Source of the DNA: Eurosta solidaginis | Lineage: Eukaryota > Arthropoda > Insecta > Diptera > Tephritidae | Assembly (NCBI RefSeq): GCF_040869045.1 | Contig: NC_090321.1 | Location: 141,041,689 to 141,105,688 of the forward strand | Direction: 5' to 3' | DNA: 64,000 nt | In this document: positions 33,345-44,332 of the stretch, one piece after another | Layout: every line of letters starts with the position of its first letter | How positions within the stretch are numbered: position 1 is the first letter of the stretch | The notes under the pieces: model-generated | The model's input: only the letters and a program-made list of their open reading frames with translations | Told to the model about the DNA's origin: nothing | Database searches by the model: none | Made by a program: the position numbers and the translations under genes

Positions 33345-33447
33345 ATGAGAGTTTTCCCAAAACAAAGTGAACACTTGTTATTTTCATCTTATATTTATTT
33401 AACCGGAATTTAAGCTTAACTTATTGCTTTTGCTGGTTCGAGACTCT

Positions 33448-33796
33448 GGCGGCGCCGTGGTGTAGTGGTAGCGTACTCCGCCTACCACACCGAGGGTGCT
33501 GGGTTCAAGACCCGCGCAAGAGCAACATAAAAATTTAAGAAAAAAGTTCATTCAATTACAAAAAAATATTTCTAAATATTACAAAAAAAGTTTCTACCAT
33601 TAAAAACCTTCTCAGTGAAAATTCATCTGCCTTCCAGGTGCCGTTCGGAGTCGGCATAAGAAATTAAAGCCCCGCCCCGTATATTTGTAGGAAAAACTAG
33701 AAAGGGGCAAGATGCAAACTTGAAGAGAAGCTCAGCCTAAATATTTTCTGAGATAAATCGCGCCAAGTATATATTTGTTTTTATTTATTTTTTATC
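33448..33796 (+). repeat. tRNA-derived SINE, full length
   Basis: Head with TGGTGTAGTGGTAGCGTACT (box A region) and CTGGGTTCAAGACCC (box B), then the AACATAAAAATTT junction. The body has CTCAGTGAAAATTCATCTGCC and GCCGTTCGGAGTCGGCATAA, and the tail is rich in TTTATTT. The head resembles tRNA-Gly(GCC), with an extra base before GCCTACCA. A pol III promoter is inferred from the A and B boxes. Confidence 0.85.
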
Positions 33797-33944
33797 ACGG
33801 CCCAGGCCTTCTTATTCAGTCGTTTATTTGTCAATTTAGCAATGTCTGGCTCCAACTTAAAATGCTGTGATAATTATTTCTTGGTGCTAAAAAATCTGAG
33901 AACGTGTGTCAGGTGATCCTATTGCCCTACTATGAAAAAAGATA
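33797..33944. other. Short spacer
   Basis: No feature recognised between the SINE and the second Helitron. Confidence 0.5.
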
Positions 33945-34939
33945 TCTATATATATAAAAATGAATCGTGGTGAGTGTATGTTCAGATGCTTAAAACTTGA
34001 AAACTACTGGACCGACTTTTATAAAATTTTGTAGGTATGTTATCTAGGTACCCGAATAGCCTATAGGCTATATCTCATACCGCTGGGTGGCTAGGGTCTT
34101 GAGACCAAAACGGGGACCCGGGTACCACTAGAATGTGTTTATACAATATGGATATCAAATGAAATCTGTTGATAAGGGCATTCGTAAAGAGTATTTTTTA
34201 TACCGCTGGGTGACTAGAAGTTACAAGAAGGTTCAAAATATGCTTTTCAAGCAATATTTCATGCCATTACTTCACTGATATGGGATTAACCATGCTATTT
34301 TATATGAGAAAAATTTCTTTCCACATGGTGAATCCCATGCTCGCGTATTACGCACAGTGTTGAATAGCAGCAACTCTCGATTACAGATGTCGCCCGCTCA
34401 TGCTATAATATTCGTAGGTGGCATTATATGACTGGCAGGAACTTTCGACTACCGAATGACAGATGTCGCCCGCTCATAACGCTATTTGTTACCCATTGTA
34501 GGTGGCGTCACAGCAGTGTTATTGGCGGCATTGTGGTGAAGTTTTGACTAACAGCAAAGAGACTAGATTAATTAGTAATATTTAAAGAGTCTTTGGTTGA
34601 AGTGTTGAGAAGTGATGTTATGTCAAAGATGAGTCTGTAGTGGTACTGCTGTTAGTGGCTTCATTGCGCCACGGTATAACGAAACAGTGTGTTAACTTCA
34701 GTGACACCAGCCCCCAAATTCCAACTTTCGCTAAGCTAAACTTCCATCGCCAAAAATCTCTAAAAGAAAGTCAAGTGCGCAGAAAAGTGTGCAGCATTTA
34801 GTACCATGTAGTCATAAGCGAAAACAGCCTAACTTCTATCACTTAGGTGGAATTTGCTATCGACCACATAGTACTTAATATTGCATGCTTTTCTGCGCAC
34901 TTGATTTTGGGCAAAACGAAGTTTGCCGGGGTCAGCTAG
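33945..34939 (+). mobile_element. Non-autonomous Helitron
   Basis: Starts TCTATATATATAA after an A and ends GGGGTCAGCTAG before a T, the same termini as the 23078 Helitron. There is no Rep or helicase sequence in its 995 bp. GAAGTTTGCCGGGG near the end may belong to the terminal hairpin. One block at 34125-34175 resembles the DINE minisatellite unit. The sequence AGATGTCGCCCGCTCAT occurs twice (34385, 34463). Confidence 0.78.
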
Positions 34940-35609
34940 TACACACATAAAAATAAATCTTTTATTTCATAGTTTTGATATCGGCTGACACTTCCGCCAA
35001 AAAGCCGCCAGAATATGCATTGCAATGTGGTATCTTGGAAAAAATCTATAATTTTGTTAATCGGTCTTGGTTTAAGTATATATTTTAGTGGCGCAAACAA
35101 ATCTTTTTTTGTATCACTTTTGCTCTCGCTTCCGTACAAAGAACCAGACTGGAGGAAAAATGGCCATCAGACCAAACCTAAACAAAAAGCCCCAGTTTTG
35201 CATAAATGGATCGAAGTGATAACGGTAGCCGCTATGTCAAAAGTACCGTTGTTCGAATCTGCTGTGAACAGTGTTGTCGTTGAGAATTTGCAAAAAGCGG
35301 TCAATAGAAATTTTACTTTTATGCTACACTTCGACATAGAAGCGTGCCACAAAGTTTGTGTAGCAAGACCGCACCAAAATTATACATTGAACTGATCCGT
35401 TAAATTCAAGCTCTTAGCAATGCACCTTTTAATTGAAATTTTTAACAGCTATAACCTGTAAATCAAAATAGGACTAATAAAAATCCTTCTATATATTAAA
35501 ATACCAAAAAAACTATGGTCATATTCACAATCAATGTTATGTAGGTAGGCTTTTTAAAATAATTTGCCATGGACAATATGTCAAAAAAGCTGTGATCAAA
35601 TTTGAAGTA
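34940..35609. other. Stretch with one unidentified open frame
   Basis: A plus-strand frame of 126 codons (35015-35395) has a hydrophobic N-terminal segment (IILLIGLGLSIYFSG), but I recognise no family and see no splice or expression signals. I do not call it a gene. Confidence 0.35.
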
Positions 35610-35720
35610 TAGGTAGGTTAGGCTAGGTTGAATTGGCCGGTCCATGAGGACCTCACATAGACTGATTGAGTCCGTAGTGTTAGCAGAAATACGTTTCAAC
35701 GAACAAACTGAAAAACTCTA

Positions 35721-38116
35721 TCAAAAACCAGGACCTATGTTATAAAATAACTCCGTCCTCTTGGAAAATACTAGAAGCTTCGTAGGACTTAAGCCACTTG
35801 CTGCTTTTAGATCTGACAGCTGTATCACTCCTAATAGCTGGAGTCTTAGCCTGGAAAGTGCAGGGCACGAGCACAGAACGTGCTCGATCGTTTCCTCCTC
35901 CAACCCGCACTTCCTACATCTGCTATCACTGACCAAGCCTAATTTAAAGGCATGTGACGCCAGAAGGCAGTGTCCAGTCGGAATACCCGCCATGAGTCTA
36001 CAGTCCTCTCTTTTTAATGGTAGAAGCAACTTTGTTAGCCTAAGGTTGTAAGACCTACACATAATCTTCGACACTTTGCAGACCCGCGCTTGAACCCACG
36101 CCTTTCCTGCTTGGTCGATCATGTGCACCTCTCGCCTTCGCTTAATCTCGCCCAGTCTAATCGGGATGTCTACGAAGCAAGCTTCAAGGGATGCGCCCTT
36201 TTTCGCTAGTTCGTCCGATTTTTCATTCCCATCTATTCCCATATGCCCTGGGAACCAACATAGATGTATGCTTCTTCCTGTCCCGATTCTCCCCAGAGAC
36301 TGCTTACACTATAACACGCATTTATATGCTGTGCTATGCGAAAGTATTGCTTGACTGTCAATATAAAATTTAACACGGTTGCAGCTTAAGCTATTATCTT
36401 CCAGGGTTTCTACTGCTTTTTTTACGGCTAATATTTCTGCTTGGAAAACGCTACAGTAATCCGGCAGCCTGTAGGATATGTTTATTTCCGGATCAGTACA
36501 GTACACCGCAGACGCTACTCCTTCCACTACTTTGGAACCATCTGTGTACAAATGTATCGCCTCGTCCGCCATTTGCGCACACTTGCGCCAACCGTCCACC
36601 TCTATTGTGGCTTTACGATCTCCCTCGAATCGCAAATAGGGAATCAGGTTTTCTGTTCGTCTTGTGATTGATGACGCTATACTACTATGGCCGTATGGTG
36701 GCGCTCAAGCTGACCCGAGGCACCGAGCCTGGTTGCAGTTGTTAATGCTATGTTCTTTGCTACCAGGTCTACAGGTGGAATGTGCAGAATGGCTTACAGT
36801 GCAGCCGTCGGGGTTGTTTTCAGGGCTCTCGTAATACTAAGCATCGATAGTCTGCATACCCCCTCTAATTTTTTGAGGTATCTTGTTTTATGTGTAGCTT
36901 TCCACCAAACAAGAACTCCATAGTATAGCATAGGGCTTACAATCGCTGTAAAAACCCAATGAGAAAGAGAGGGCGATAAGCCCCACGTACAACCCAGCAT
37001 TCTTTTACATGCATAGAGTGCCGTTGAGGCCTTCTTCACCCTCTCCTCCGCGTTGAGCTTCCATGACAGCTTACTGTCTAGGATGATTCCTAGATATTTT
37101 GTGCAAGGCTTCTCCTGTAGGGTTACCCCTCCTAACTTGGGACTGGTCCAATTTGGGACCTTGTACCTTTTTTGTAAACAAAACCATATCCGTCTTCTCC
37201 GCGTTGGCTTTCAAGCCGACATTAGATGCCAGGTATGAATATCCCGAAGCGCTCGATACATCAAAGAACTAATCGTTAGAAGGCACTTTCCACTTATGAC
37301 AATTGCAACGTCATCTGCGTAAGCCGTAAGTTTTACGGGTCCCTCATTGAATCGCCTGAGCAGTTGGTTGATGGCCAGCGTCCACAGCAGAGGTGATAGC
37401 ACCCCTCCCTGCGGCGTGCCCCTGTCCTCTGATTTCGTGGTATCGTACAATCCCCATTGTGAAATAATCTTCCTGCAATTTAACATGCAGCTGATCCATC
37501 TGATTAAGGCGGGATGTACTTTAATGTAATTATGACCATCCATAATCGCCCTTTTAGAAACATTATTTAAAGCCCCGGCAAAAAGACTCATAGAGCAATT
37601 CCTTATATTCCAGGGATTTCTCTATGCTTATTACCACTCTAAGCAATGCGGTGTCTGCAGACTTGCCTTTGGTTTACGCATGCTGTGTTGTGTAGAGCAG
37701 CTTTTCATCCACGTTGGACTTTATGTATCCATCTATCAGCCTCTCAAAGGTTTTGAGCAGAAATGATGTTAAGCTAATGGGTCTATAGTCTTTGCGATAC
37801 ACGTGACCGATCTCCCCGCCTTTGGTAGCAAAGCTACATGAGCAGTTCTCCAAGAGTACGGTACATGATTCAGCCTTATGCACCCATCGAATATTATTTT
37901 AAGCCATTCCACGACCGCCATACTTGAAACTTGTCGCATGGCCGGGAATATACCGTCTGGGCCCGGCGATTTAAACTTAGAAAACGCTTTCACTGCCCAT
38001 TCGATCTTGGTATCGGTCACCAAGCCCGGCACTACCCGCTCCGTGATCGAAGTGTGAGTGCTGTCTGCTGGCTCTCCTAAATCATCTCCCGATGGGAAAT
38101 GTGTGTCGAGAAGCAT
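35721..38116 (-). pseudogene. LOA copy C ORF2, RT, RNase H and finger
   Basis: Pieces in order on the minus strand: SPGPDGIFPAMRQ (37769-38116), YRPISLTSFLLKTFERLIDG (37674-37883), a frame with GTPQGGVLSPLLW and AYADDVAIV (37211-37591), the connection region (36794-37039), RNase H with LYTDGSK and FYIDSQ (36309-36635), and GIDGNEKSDELAKKG with the CRKC finger (35721-36242). Several frameshifts and short losses make it inactive. Confidence 0.82.
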
Positions 38117-38248
38117 CTCAAGGGATTCCTCACTATTACGTGACCATTCCCCGTTCTCTTTCTTTATTAGTCCTTGGACTATGTTTCCCCTTGCTAGGAA
38201 TTTTTTAAGCCGTGCTGTTTACATGAGATTCTCTTCCCCCTGGAAATT

Positions 38249-39240
38249 TCAAGCTTGTAGATCCTCAGTAGATCCCTGTATTCGTCCCGGCATGCTTTCC
38301 GCAGTCTGTGCGAGCTTACACATTTCTTTTACCTGTCTTCTTAGAAGACTCAGCTCATTGCTCCACCATGGCGGCTTTGCTTTTCCTCTGAATCTTCTTA
38401 GAGGGCAAGCTTTGTTATATGCAGTCATAAGCGTCCTTGTTAGGAATTCATTCGACTCCTCCAGTTCTTTCACATTGGTAACCCCTTTGGGTTGGCCCAG
38501 TTTCGTTTCCACCTGTTTCTGGAATTTAGTCCAGTTTATTGGCCTAGGGTTTCTAAAGGTTCTTCCCTTCTCTACCCTGTTTAGGGGATGCTGAAGCTGA
38601 TATACGCATGGCCGGAGAAGGATGGTCTATCAAGAACCATCCAATCATACCTTGATATATAACGCTCGGAGCTCAATGTAACATCCAGAGCATTGCTGGA
38701 TGTTGGACCAATGTATGTAGGGACATTTGCCCTGTTGGGTATCTGCAAATTGGTTTGCAGGATGTAACAAAATAGAGATTCGCCTCTTTCGTTCGTATCT
38801 GCTCCTCCCCACGCATTGTGGTGCGCATTTGCATCTGCGCCTATGACCAACCGCCTTTTGCGCCCTTCCTCCTGTACTAGCTTTTTGCACTCCATCGGTG
38901 GAACCTCCGCAGCATGGGTCATGTAGCAGGACGCCAGGATAAATGCCTGCTTATTCTTTTGCTCAACGGCCACCACTACGAGGTCCTCAGTAGTGTAATT
39001 AGGCAGAATATATGAATTCAGCTGTTTCCTTACCATTACTACAGCTCACACCCGTCCTTCCGTTTGTGCGTAATAAACGCTAAACCCGTACGCGCTAAGT
39101 CCAGAAGCCTTTCCTCCCGATGAGAACCACGGCTCCTGGATCAGCGCCACGTCAAACGAACCCTCCTCAAGGATTGAGAGGAGTTCGCTCGACGCCACTT
39201 TACTGTGTTGGAGGTTCATCTGTAGGACTCGCAGCACCAT
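38249..39240 (-). pseudogene. LOA copy C ORF2, endonuclease part
   Basis: Begins MVLRVLQMNLQHSKVASS (ATG intact) with ALIQEPW in 39046-39240. It continues with GADANAHHNAWGG in 38581-39036, where the SDH motif reads FSGHAYISF, so the Asp is lost. A further frame (38249-38512) covers the linker to RT. Confidence 0.8.
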
Positions 39241-40530
39241 TGGGCTGTTTGTCCCCCTCCAGCACCTTCATCGTGACGTCGTCGTCCTCCTCTTGCCCCT
39301 TTGGTTTAGAGTATTCGAGGCCCCCTTCAGCCTCTTGTAACTGTTGTGCCGGGTGTTCCTCTGTGCGAGTCACAGCACCATTTGGCGGTTGGTCCTCTCC
39401 TGACACTTTCGTGGTGACGTCGGGGACCTCCACCTGTCTTTTTTCCCTTAGGCTTTTGAGGTCCTTTTCGACTTCGCCCACCTCTAGCGTGCTAGGAATT
39501 TTTCCTCGGGACTTCTTTTCCTGAGTCGCATGTAAAGTTTGCCAGTGCCAAAGAACATTTTCCCAAGCTGCGTGTACAAAATATCCTACGCCTGCTTGTT
39601 TATTTTTTTTAAGATGTAGAACTGACCTTCCTCGGTAGGCCAAGATACAGTAAGTACCTTCCAATCCTGTCTCGGTATGTTCGAATTCGGATTCTGCAGA
39701 AGTCGCAATTTATCCTCCGACTTCATCACGCATGGTATCCATACCTTAACTTTTGGTACCGTGGGGATTTGCGCTTTTTCCACCACCTGAAGCCGCGCGT
39801 TCGTGCATTGCCTTTGAAGGTTTGCAACCACTTCCTCCAGCCACCGCAAGCTCGCGATATTGTCGCAAGCTATCTTCTTCACACCATTATACCATCCCGC
39901 CGAATCAAAGATTGGAAGGGGCTTACTTGGTTGTTCCCAGATCATTTTAAGCATTAAGCTAATAAGCTACCTTTCCACAGATCTCCACCTTTCAGTAGTC
40001 ATTTTTCCGAAAGGACTGCTACGATCAACCAGCGCTACAGTCAGTGACTGCTTTGCAACACATCACTCATCTTCTCGGGAAAAGCCGGAGTCTTGGTGTT
40101 ATCTCCCTTTGGCACCTCCGAGAAAGCCGGAGTCTTAGCGTTAACTCCCTTTAGCACCTCCGAGAAAGCCGGAGTCTTATCCTTGTTTCCCTTTGGCTTA
40201 TCTGCTACTTCCGTAGTTGGAACTTCCCTCTGACTCGCAGCTTTCGCGGTAGTTGCTACCTCGCTATTGGGGCCATATGTCTTAAAGCTTTTGGCCTACT
40301 TGTCTTCTCTATGCGACTGCCCTGCCTCGCGGCTCTAGGACTGGGTCCTTTCTGCCTATTGAAAGCAGGCTTGTGGCCTTCCGCCGAACGTTGCCTCTTC
40401 ATTCTGACATTCGACGCTTCTTCCTCCTCGTACCGGTTGCAGAACCGAGGGTTTCCCGCAGCAAACCTTTTGAACTGCCTTCGACCTACTTCTACCGCCT
40501 CATGGGCCCATTCCAAGCGCTCGTTCTCCA
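39200..40530 (-). pseudogene. LOA copy C ORF1, 5'-truncated
   Basis: Frames 40256-40582, 39586-39954 and 39200-39664 together cover ORF1 from LEWAHEAVEVGRRQFKRFAA to the C-terminus. Three KTPAFSE-type repeats are visible at 40085-40200. The DUF4780-like region is in 39586-39954. The first 70 or so bases of the outermost frame (above 40530) are not LOA sequence. Confidence 0.78.
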
Positions 40531-41220
40531 ATAAAATATTGGGCCCCAAAATAGTTCTAAAAATATTTGAAATATTTTTCAAAGGAGCAAAATGTTCTAA
40601 AAAGAATGAAATCTACGCAAAGTGACATAAGGGCAACACAGTATGTATGTACATATGTATTTCAAAAATCTCTCTTTGATTGGCCGCAAACGTTCATGCA
40701 TCTGAGAGATAAATTCTAAATATTCTTACTGAAAGCTAAAAATTTGCATGAAAATTCGCGGAATTTTCCTAAATTTTCTAAAAAGTCTTAAGAGTATATT
40801 TGGATTATTGGTGTTATAGAATAATACATACTATTATAAAAATATCGAACATAATGAAGGTCGAAGCAAAACTTAGTAAAAACTGGAAAAATCTGAGTGA
40901 TGGAAACTTTTGTAGATGAATGTAGATATGTGTGTTTGTATGAAAAATTTTAAGGTCACTTTATCTTACTTAAAAATTTGACATAAATCGCCCCTCCCAA
41001 ATCGTGCTGGATCCGCCCCTGCGTACATAAGTGACGCTGGATTTGGCCTTATGTATATGGAGCTTTCACTGCCAACTCATACCGATAGATTTTTTCACCA
41101 ATTTGACTGATATTTGCACTTATTAGTGTACTGTTTTAAATTGACGAACAAGGACGTTCATGAACATCTTCCGACTTGGGAATGCTGCAATAAAACGGTT
41201 AGGTGAATTCAGTAGTTAGT
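40531..41220. other. AT-rich stretch with a possible transposon end
   Basis: No gene. At 41005-41025 the minus strand reads CAGGGGCGGATCCAGCACG, similar in form to the sequence before the G run at 22475. This may mark one end of a DNA transposon. Confidence 0.35.
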
Positions 41221-41492
41221 AGGGTGACCAAATCGTTCGATCGCCAATCCGGGACGCTCTGTTCGTCCGTCCATTGCGAATTTAGTAATGAAAACACTCG
41301 TCCACAGTTAGCGTTATGAGCTGGAATGGAAAAAAAGAACTGAACGATTTTCAAAATCTTAGAAAAACAAGCCAATTACGGATTTAAAGGTTTTTTTCTT
41401 GTCTTACTTCGAATTTAGTAAAATCCAAGATATTTCGGAAATATCCGGGACGGCGGTACATTTCATTAAAATCCGGGAGGCATGGTCACCCT
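41221..41492. mobile_element. Small inverted-repeat element (MITE-like)
   Basis: Starts AGGGTGACCA and ends TGGTCACCCT, perfect 10-bp inverted ends. AGT lies on each side. The 272-bp interior has no coding capacity. Internal CCGGGAC and ATCCGGGAGG phrases near the ends extend the symmetry. The superfamily cannot be named from this. Confidence 0.7.
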
Positions 41493-41494
41493 AG

Positions 41495-41900
41495 TAGTCA
41501 AGTTAGGTTGAACTGGGCGGTCAATAGCGTTGCCAGAATTTTTTTGACGACCGAGCAGAAAGTCTCCAATCAGGAACCAGGACTAATGGTATAAAATAAC
41601 TCCCATCTTTTGGCAAATACTATAGGTTTTCTAAGATGTTTGCTGTTACTGGCGTGCCCTAACTTATAAGCGTGTGACGTCTGAAGGCAGTGTCCGGTTA
41701 GTATGCCCATTGGGACCTTTAAGTCTTCTTTCTTTAAAGATATGAGCAACTTTGTGAGGTAACGTCGTAGGATTTGCACACGACCTTAGAAATTTCACTT
41801 TCCTGCTTGATGGATCATATGCAACTCCTGTATCCTTTTGATTTCTCCCATTTTGAAAATTGGCATGGCGCCGTCGTTGGGTAATCAATCTTTCTGCTAT
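41495..41900 (-). pseudogene. Diverged LOA-related LINE 3' end
   Basis: Minus-strand translation gives LLISLKKEDLKVPMGILTGH and LVFAKRWELFYTISPGS-like sequence, clearly related to the C-terminus of LOA copies A-C but more diverged and shortened. The 3' side reads AGTTCAACCTAAC, the same tail style. Confidence 0.75.
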
Positions 41901-41904
41901 ACCA

Positions 41905-42210
41905 TGAAGACATCATCGAAAGATTTTCGGTCCTCTACGCGTTGGTGATAGCGAGAACCGAAGAGGATTAAATGATGACCTGTGCGAACTTTAAGCAGAC
42001 ATAAACATAGTCCAGCGAATTAAAACACAACGGCTACCCTGGATATGATGATCCGGCTAAGAAAGTATTTTTATTGGTACCCGCCTCCGGAATTAGAGGA
42101 AGAGGGCTGCTCCCACTCCGCTGGAAACGATTTAAACTCCCTTGGTGTTAACTGGAAGTTTTGGACGACCACAGTCGTTTAAACGGCTAAGTGCGGATGA
42201 AGTAAGTAGG
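41905..42210 (+). pseudogene. RTE-like LINE 3' fragment
   Basis: CGTTGGTGATAGCGAGAACC and the following bases align with 941-1000 of the RTE remnant. They continue into sequence that copies A and B lack (CATAGTCCAGCGAATTAAAA, the region coding IVQRIKTQR). The frame is broken by several stops. It shows what the RTE sequence looks like downstream of the LOA junction. Confidence 0.65.
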
Positions 42211-43271
42211 TACGTGCACAACTCCAAAAAAAAAGTTCCAAACTGTTTAACAGTTAAGATCTTCCAATTGACTCATAATATATTTAATTATAGAAACCGT
42301 TTATCGAGGGTACAAAAATGTTTTATGCAAAATGGGTTATGCAAAATTCATCGGCAGGGTGAGTAGGCATGGAAAGCCCCATATGTATTTATGCCTATAG
42401 CGATAGTAGGTGTGTAATATCTTAACGCAAAATAGTTGATGCTGTCGTTTCTGTTTTGTAACTCGTTTTTTATCCCAGGTGTGAGGAATTTTGATTAGTC
42501 GAATCTCTAGGGCGCCATAATTCCCCCAAAGAAGCATGCTGTGCCGCATTACTCTGAAGAAGAAGCAACACCAGCATTACGAATGTTTACAACAACAAAA
42601 GCTAAAGTCCATTTAACTAAAGTTCTCAGTAGCTCTTTTCGAAAATTCTCTTATACGCCAATTACACGGCACAAGTATCCTTGTGCCAATTACCAATTTG
42701 CACAAGGATTTGCTCGGTGTGTGGAGTGCTTGCGCTATTTGCGCAGAGAACTGCGCCAAAATCAAAACGATTATATTGCACATGCTTTTTTCTTCGTGTG
42801 TGGTGAATGATAACACTGTTTACCTGTGGTTTCTGATAATATAACATCAACAATTGGCAACTCTGTTCGTGTGAAGTATTGTTTAAAAGTGAGCGCGTAA
42901 ATAATTCAAAAATTTAATCATTTCTGTCGAGAATTTAAGATAAACTTTCAAAAGTATCAAAATCTCTAGCAACTCCCAAAGTGTGGAGCACGGAGTGCAG
43001 CTGAAACTCATAATTTGTAGTGAATTTAATGAGAATCACAATTGTCATAATACAATAACAACAGTGGTACAACAAAGAAAGTTTTATAATATACATAGCT
43101 ACCAACAACTGAAAATCTCCCGCCAATTCCTGTGCAGAAAGCTTTCAGTAATTCAACAATCGCATTCGCGCCATCTATCGGTTGATAGCCTAAAATAAAT
43201 TATACCATCTACGCCTGTGCTGCCACCTGGTTCCAACTCATCTATTTTTTGGAGTATTTTTTTGGAACACT
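42211..43271. other. Non-coding stretch, partly the leader of the next LINE
   Basis: No recognised gene. GGCACAAGTATCCTTGTGCC (42668-42687) is a perfect 20-base palindrome. The part after about 42950 may be the 5' UTR of the CR1/Kiri-type element, but I cannot place its start. Confidence 0.4.
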
Positions 43272-44189
43272 ATGTCTCAAAATTCTGGAAAGCGTCGTGG
43301 CGAGACCTTGGGCAATGAAGCTGAAACAATTAAAAAGGCTCCTCGTCTAAGCGATACATCTCCTAACCTCATCCGTACAATCGACCAACGACTCATAAAG
43401 TACAATGACTCGTTGTCCAATAAAATAATGGAAGCAGAAAAGCGTATGATGGAGTTTACATGCAGAAAACTGGAAGATAAATTTGAAGGCTTGAAGAAGG
43501 AGTTAAACGAGTTAAGTGGTAGAATTAATCGCATGGAGGGTATGTTTGAGAGGATTGGGCACCTCGAAAATGAAATAGCCACACTAAAACAGAGAGTATG
43601 TAAGCAGGAAAACTTTATATCCAAGCAAGAACTCCAAATTGCTGCATGCGACGTCCGAGTTCATGGGATTCCCTTCGAGGAAGGGGAAAACTTACAAAAG
43701 ATTTTCCACCACCTCTGCTTCACGCTAAACTTACAGCCACCCCCCCTAAAAAGTGTTTTTCGGCCGAAACGCAAACTACCCCACGGTACGGTTGATCCCG
43801 CCGTTATCATTAAATTTTACACACCTGCGGACCGAAACACGCTGTTGAAAACGATTGCGAGCTTCAGGCGCCACAACAACACCAAAGGGCTGCGACTCGT
43901 GCATGTGGGAATAAATTCCAATGAGCCTATCTTTGTTAATGCATCGCTGACCAAAAACAACTATGAGATCTTCAAGGCTGCGATCCATCTAAAGAAGAGG
44001 AAAAAGGTTTCATCGGTGTTCACAATGCGGGGTGTGGTGCATATAAAGCGAAAATTCGGCGACCGACCCGAAGCAGTCCCCAGCCTGAGTTTTCTCGAGA
44101 GTCTCGACCTGGAAAACAATACTTCCTTTCGTGAAGACGTCACGCCGGTTGCGAACAACGCCCTGGAGGGCCACCAAAGGCTTAACTAA
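43272..44189 (+). CDS. LINE ORF1 protein, coiled coil plus RNA-binding-like domain
   Basis: Open frame of 305 residues. Residues about 40-115 are a coiled coil (DSLSNKIMEAEKRMMEF, LKKELNELSGRINRMEG, LENEIATLKQRV). Residues about 120-230 (DVRVHGIPFEEGENLQKIF, then AVIIKFYTPADRNTLLKTI) look like the RRM-type fold of CR1/L1-like ORF1 proteins and the related insect FP-type proteins. Such proteins bind element RNA and form trimers in known cases. The start is the first ATG after the stop-rich leader. No break seen. Confidence 0.8.
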   Translation: MSQNSGKRRGETLGNEAETIKKAPRLSDTSPNLIRTIDQRLIKYNDSLSNKIMEAEKRMMEFTCRKLEDKFEGLKKELNELSGRINRMEGMFERIGHLENEIATLKQRVCKQENFISKQELQIAACDVRVHGIPFEEGENLQKIFHHLCFTLNLQPPPLKSVFRPKRKLPHGTVDPAVIIKFYTPADRNTLLKTIASFRRHNNTKGLRLVHVGINSNEPIFVNASLTKNNYEIFKAAIHLKKRKKVSSVFTMRGVVHIKRKFGDRPEAVPSLSFLESLDLENNTSFREDVTPVANNALEGHQRLN

Positions 44190-44332
44190 CAGCCCCCTGC
44201 TAATAAATATTTCTCTTTGCTCTCTTCTAATCTATTCCTTCTCTGTCTTTTTCTCCACCTACAACATCACAAAATCATTAATTATGTTGTTAGCCAAATT
44301 CAGTGTAAATCATTCACGTAATTATTTTTATA

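Larger units (their letters stand above)
35610..40530 (-). mobile_element. LOA-type LINE copy C, 5'-truncated
   Basis: Minus-strand copy. The 3' tail is a degenerate CCTAA-type repeat (35610-35632), and the 5' end is lost within ORF1 at about 40530. All ORF1 and ORF2 domains downstream of that point are recognisable but broken. No clear target duplication was found. Confidence 0.85.

Noticed and set aside
33448..33530. Functional tRNA gene
   Set aside because: The head resembles tRNA-Gly, but the acceptor arm does not pair and a SINE body follows. The same arrangement recurs at several places.
35015..35395. Possible host gene of 126 residues
   Set aside because: No recognised family, no supporting signals, surrounded by repeats. 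Kept only as an unidentified frame.
42541..42810. Frame of 89 codons before the CR1/Kiri LINE
   Set aside because: No recognised domain. It overlaps equally long frames on the other strand, so coding is not supported.
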